A stretch of DNA of 6,152 nucleotides, from assembly GCA_050329415.1 (NCBI GenBank), contig JBHJOS010000105.1:1-6152 (forward strand). Reading direction: 5' to 3'. Positions 5,459 to 6,152 of this stretch are shown piece by piece. Position numbers and translations under genes: made by a program. How positions within the stretch are numbered: position 1 is the first letter of the stretch; each line of letters starts with the position of its first letter. The DNA comes from JANNOG01 sp050329415. GTDB taxonomy: Bacteria; Actinomycetota; Actinomycetes; Actinomycetales; JBBAYJ01. The notes under the pieces are model-generated. The model did not search any database, was not told the origin of the DNA, and saw nothing but the letters and a program-made list of their open reading frames with translations.

Positions 5459-5464
5459 TAGGCT
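5459..5464 (+). promoter_or_regulatory. Candidate -10 box for a leaderless acetyltransferase mRNA
   Basis: TAGGCT fits the actinobacterial TANNNT element and ends six bases before the ATG at 5471. This places the expected transcription start at the A of the start codon. There is no ribosome-binding site, which agrees with leaderless translation. Confidence 0.55.
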
Positions 5465-5470
5465 CGTCGG

Positions 5471-5929
5471 ATGACGAGCCCTGCGGGTGAGCCGGTGGTG
5501 CGCGACGCCGTACCGGCCGACATCACGAGATGGCGGGAACTCTGGCACGGATACGTCCGGAGCACCGGCGACACCGTCGCCGACGACGTCCGGGACCTCA
5601 CCTGGGACCGCACCCTCGACCCGGACGTCCCGATGTCCTGCAGGCTCGCGGTCGACGCCGACCGTGTCCTCGGCTTCTCCCTCTCGGTGGTCCACCTCTC
5701 GACCTTCCGGCGCGACCCGGTCTGCTACCTGGAGGACCTCTTCGTGGATCCCGTCGCCCGCCGGCGCGGGGCGGCCCGGGCACTCCTGGACGACCTGGTG
5801 CGCCGGGGGCGCGACCAGGGATGGTCGGTCCTGTACTGGCACACCCAGGCCGGCAACGCCCGGGCCCGGGCCCTCTACGACGAGTTCGTCCCGGCCGACG
5901 CGATGGTCCGCTACCGGCTGCCGCTGTGA
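5471..5929 (+). CDS. GNAT-family N-acetyltransferase
   Basis: A 152-residue protein, the normal size for a single GNAT domain, which moves an acetyl group from acetyl-CoA to an amine. Motif A is clear: strand 'CYLEDLFVDP' (85-94), then the pyrophosphate-binding turn R97-R-R-G100-A-A102, then a helix 'RALLDDLVRRGRDQGW'. Motif B follows as 'VLYWHTQAGNARARALYDEF' (120-139), with Y136 at the usual general-acid Tyr position. The N-terminus 'VVRDAVPADITRWRELW' is the typical first strand and helix. The substrate is unknown. The ATG at 5471 is supported by a -10 box six bases upstream, suggesting a leaderless message. The gene lies divergent to the VOC gene and 60 bases before the RmuC-like gene, with a repeat hairpin between them. 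Confidence 0.93.
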   Translation: MTSPAGEPVVRDAVPADITRWRELWHGYVRSTGDTVADDVRDLTWDRTLDPDVPMSCRLAVDADRVLGFSLSVVHLSTFRRDPVCYLEDLFVDPVARRRGAARALLDDLVRRGRDQGWSVLYWHTQAGNARARALYDEFVPADAMVRYRLPL

Positions 5930-5954
5930 GGACGGGTCCCCGGGCGCGCCTGAA

Positions 5955-5983
5955 GGACCGTGTCCGACCCCCCTGGCACGGTG
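5955..5983. repeat. Hairpin-forming direct repeat, copy 2
   Basis: ACCGTGTC (5957-5964) pairs with GGCACGGT (5975-5982) around the loop CGACCCCCCT. It is the same element as copy 1 at 4820-4846, about 1.1 kb away and in the same orientation. It starts 25 bases after the acetyltransferase stop and ends seven bases before the next ATG. It could be a terminator, a translation-control hairpin or a dispersed repeat. Confidence 0.8.
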
Positions 5984-5989
5984 ACGGCC

Positions 5990-6152
5990 ATGGACACGAC
6001 CGCCCTCCTCGTCGCGCTCCTCGTCGTCGCCGCCCTCGCCGCCGGGGCGGTGGCGGGCGCGCTCGCCACGCGTGCCGTGCTGCTGCCGCGGCTCGCCGAC
6101 GCCCGGGACGACGCCCGGGAGTCGCTCGCGGTCGCCGAGGCCGAGCAGGCCG
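5990..6152 (+). CDS. rmuC: Membrane-anchored coiled-coil protein, likely RmuC (partial, N-terminus)
   Basis: Only the first 54 codons are in the window. The protein begins with a hydrophobic stretch (about residues 5-28, 'ALLVALLVVAALAAGAVAGA') that should be a membrane anchor or signal-anchor. It then turns into an Ala/Arg/Glu/Asp-rich helix with coiled-coil character ('LADARDDARESLAVAEAEQA'). This is the N-terminal build of RmuC, a PD-(D/E)XK-fold protein that limits recombination at inverted repeats. From memory, rmuC is often found near ychF in actinomycetes, which supports the name. The nuclease-like domain is outside the window, so other anchored coiled-coil proteins remain possible. 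The ATG at 5990 has GGTGA a few bases upstream, inside or next to the repeat hairpin. Confidence 0.6.
   Translation, partial: MDTTALLVALLVVAALAAGAVAGALATRAVLLPRLADARDDARESLAVAEAEQA

Noticed and set aside
1..6152. CRISPR arrays, tRNA or rRNA genes, transposases, integrases
   Set aside because: No regularly spaced repeats, no cloverleaf-like sequence and no recombinase motifs were seen on either strand.

Overview
The window is very GC-rich DNA with GTG starts, TANNNT-type -10 boxes and GC-only hairpins. It reads as a chromosomal stretch of a high-GC actinomycete. A Pseudonocardiaceae-like host is my best guess from protein style, but this is not proven. There are nine coding regions, two of them cut by the window edges, and most are ordinary housekeeping or accessory genes. 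I see no tRNA, rRNA, CRISPR array, insertion sequence or prophage gene.

Layout. On the left (+ strand), the 3' end of a valyl-tRNA synthetase gene overlaps by ATGA a TIGR01777-type NAD(P)-dependent epimerase. This converges, within one short palindrome, on a minus-strand gene for a GIN-domain (DUF2807) lipoprotein. Next, on the minus strand, is a pair of small genes (about 2087-3021) coupled by a TAATG overlap: an uncharacterised protein with an acidic tail, then a HEPN-domain protein. This pair is clearly poorer in GC than its surroundings and lies directly downstream of ychF (YchF/OLA1 P-loop ATPase). Upstream of ychF is a Uma2-family (DUF820) PD-(D/E)XK protein, and then a VOC/glyoxalase-like gene, all on the minus strand. 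Divergent from the VOC gene, a GNAT acetyltransferase gene leads into the start of a membrane-anchored coiled-coil protein, most likely RmuC, cut by the window end.

Points of interest. The HEPN pair is the best candidate for an under-described system: a low-GC, translationally coupled cassette abutting a core gene. YchF itself has an atypical C-terminal tail exactly at that junction and an Ala in its NxxE specificity motif. A 27-29-base hairpin-forming sequence occurs twice in direct orientation, flanking the VOC/GNAT block; the second copy overlaps the likely ribosome-binding region of rmuC. All family calls come from reading motifs by eye, with no database search.
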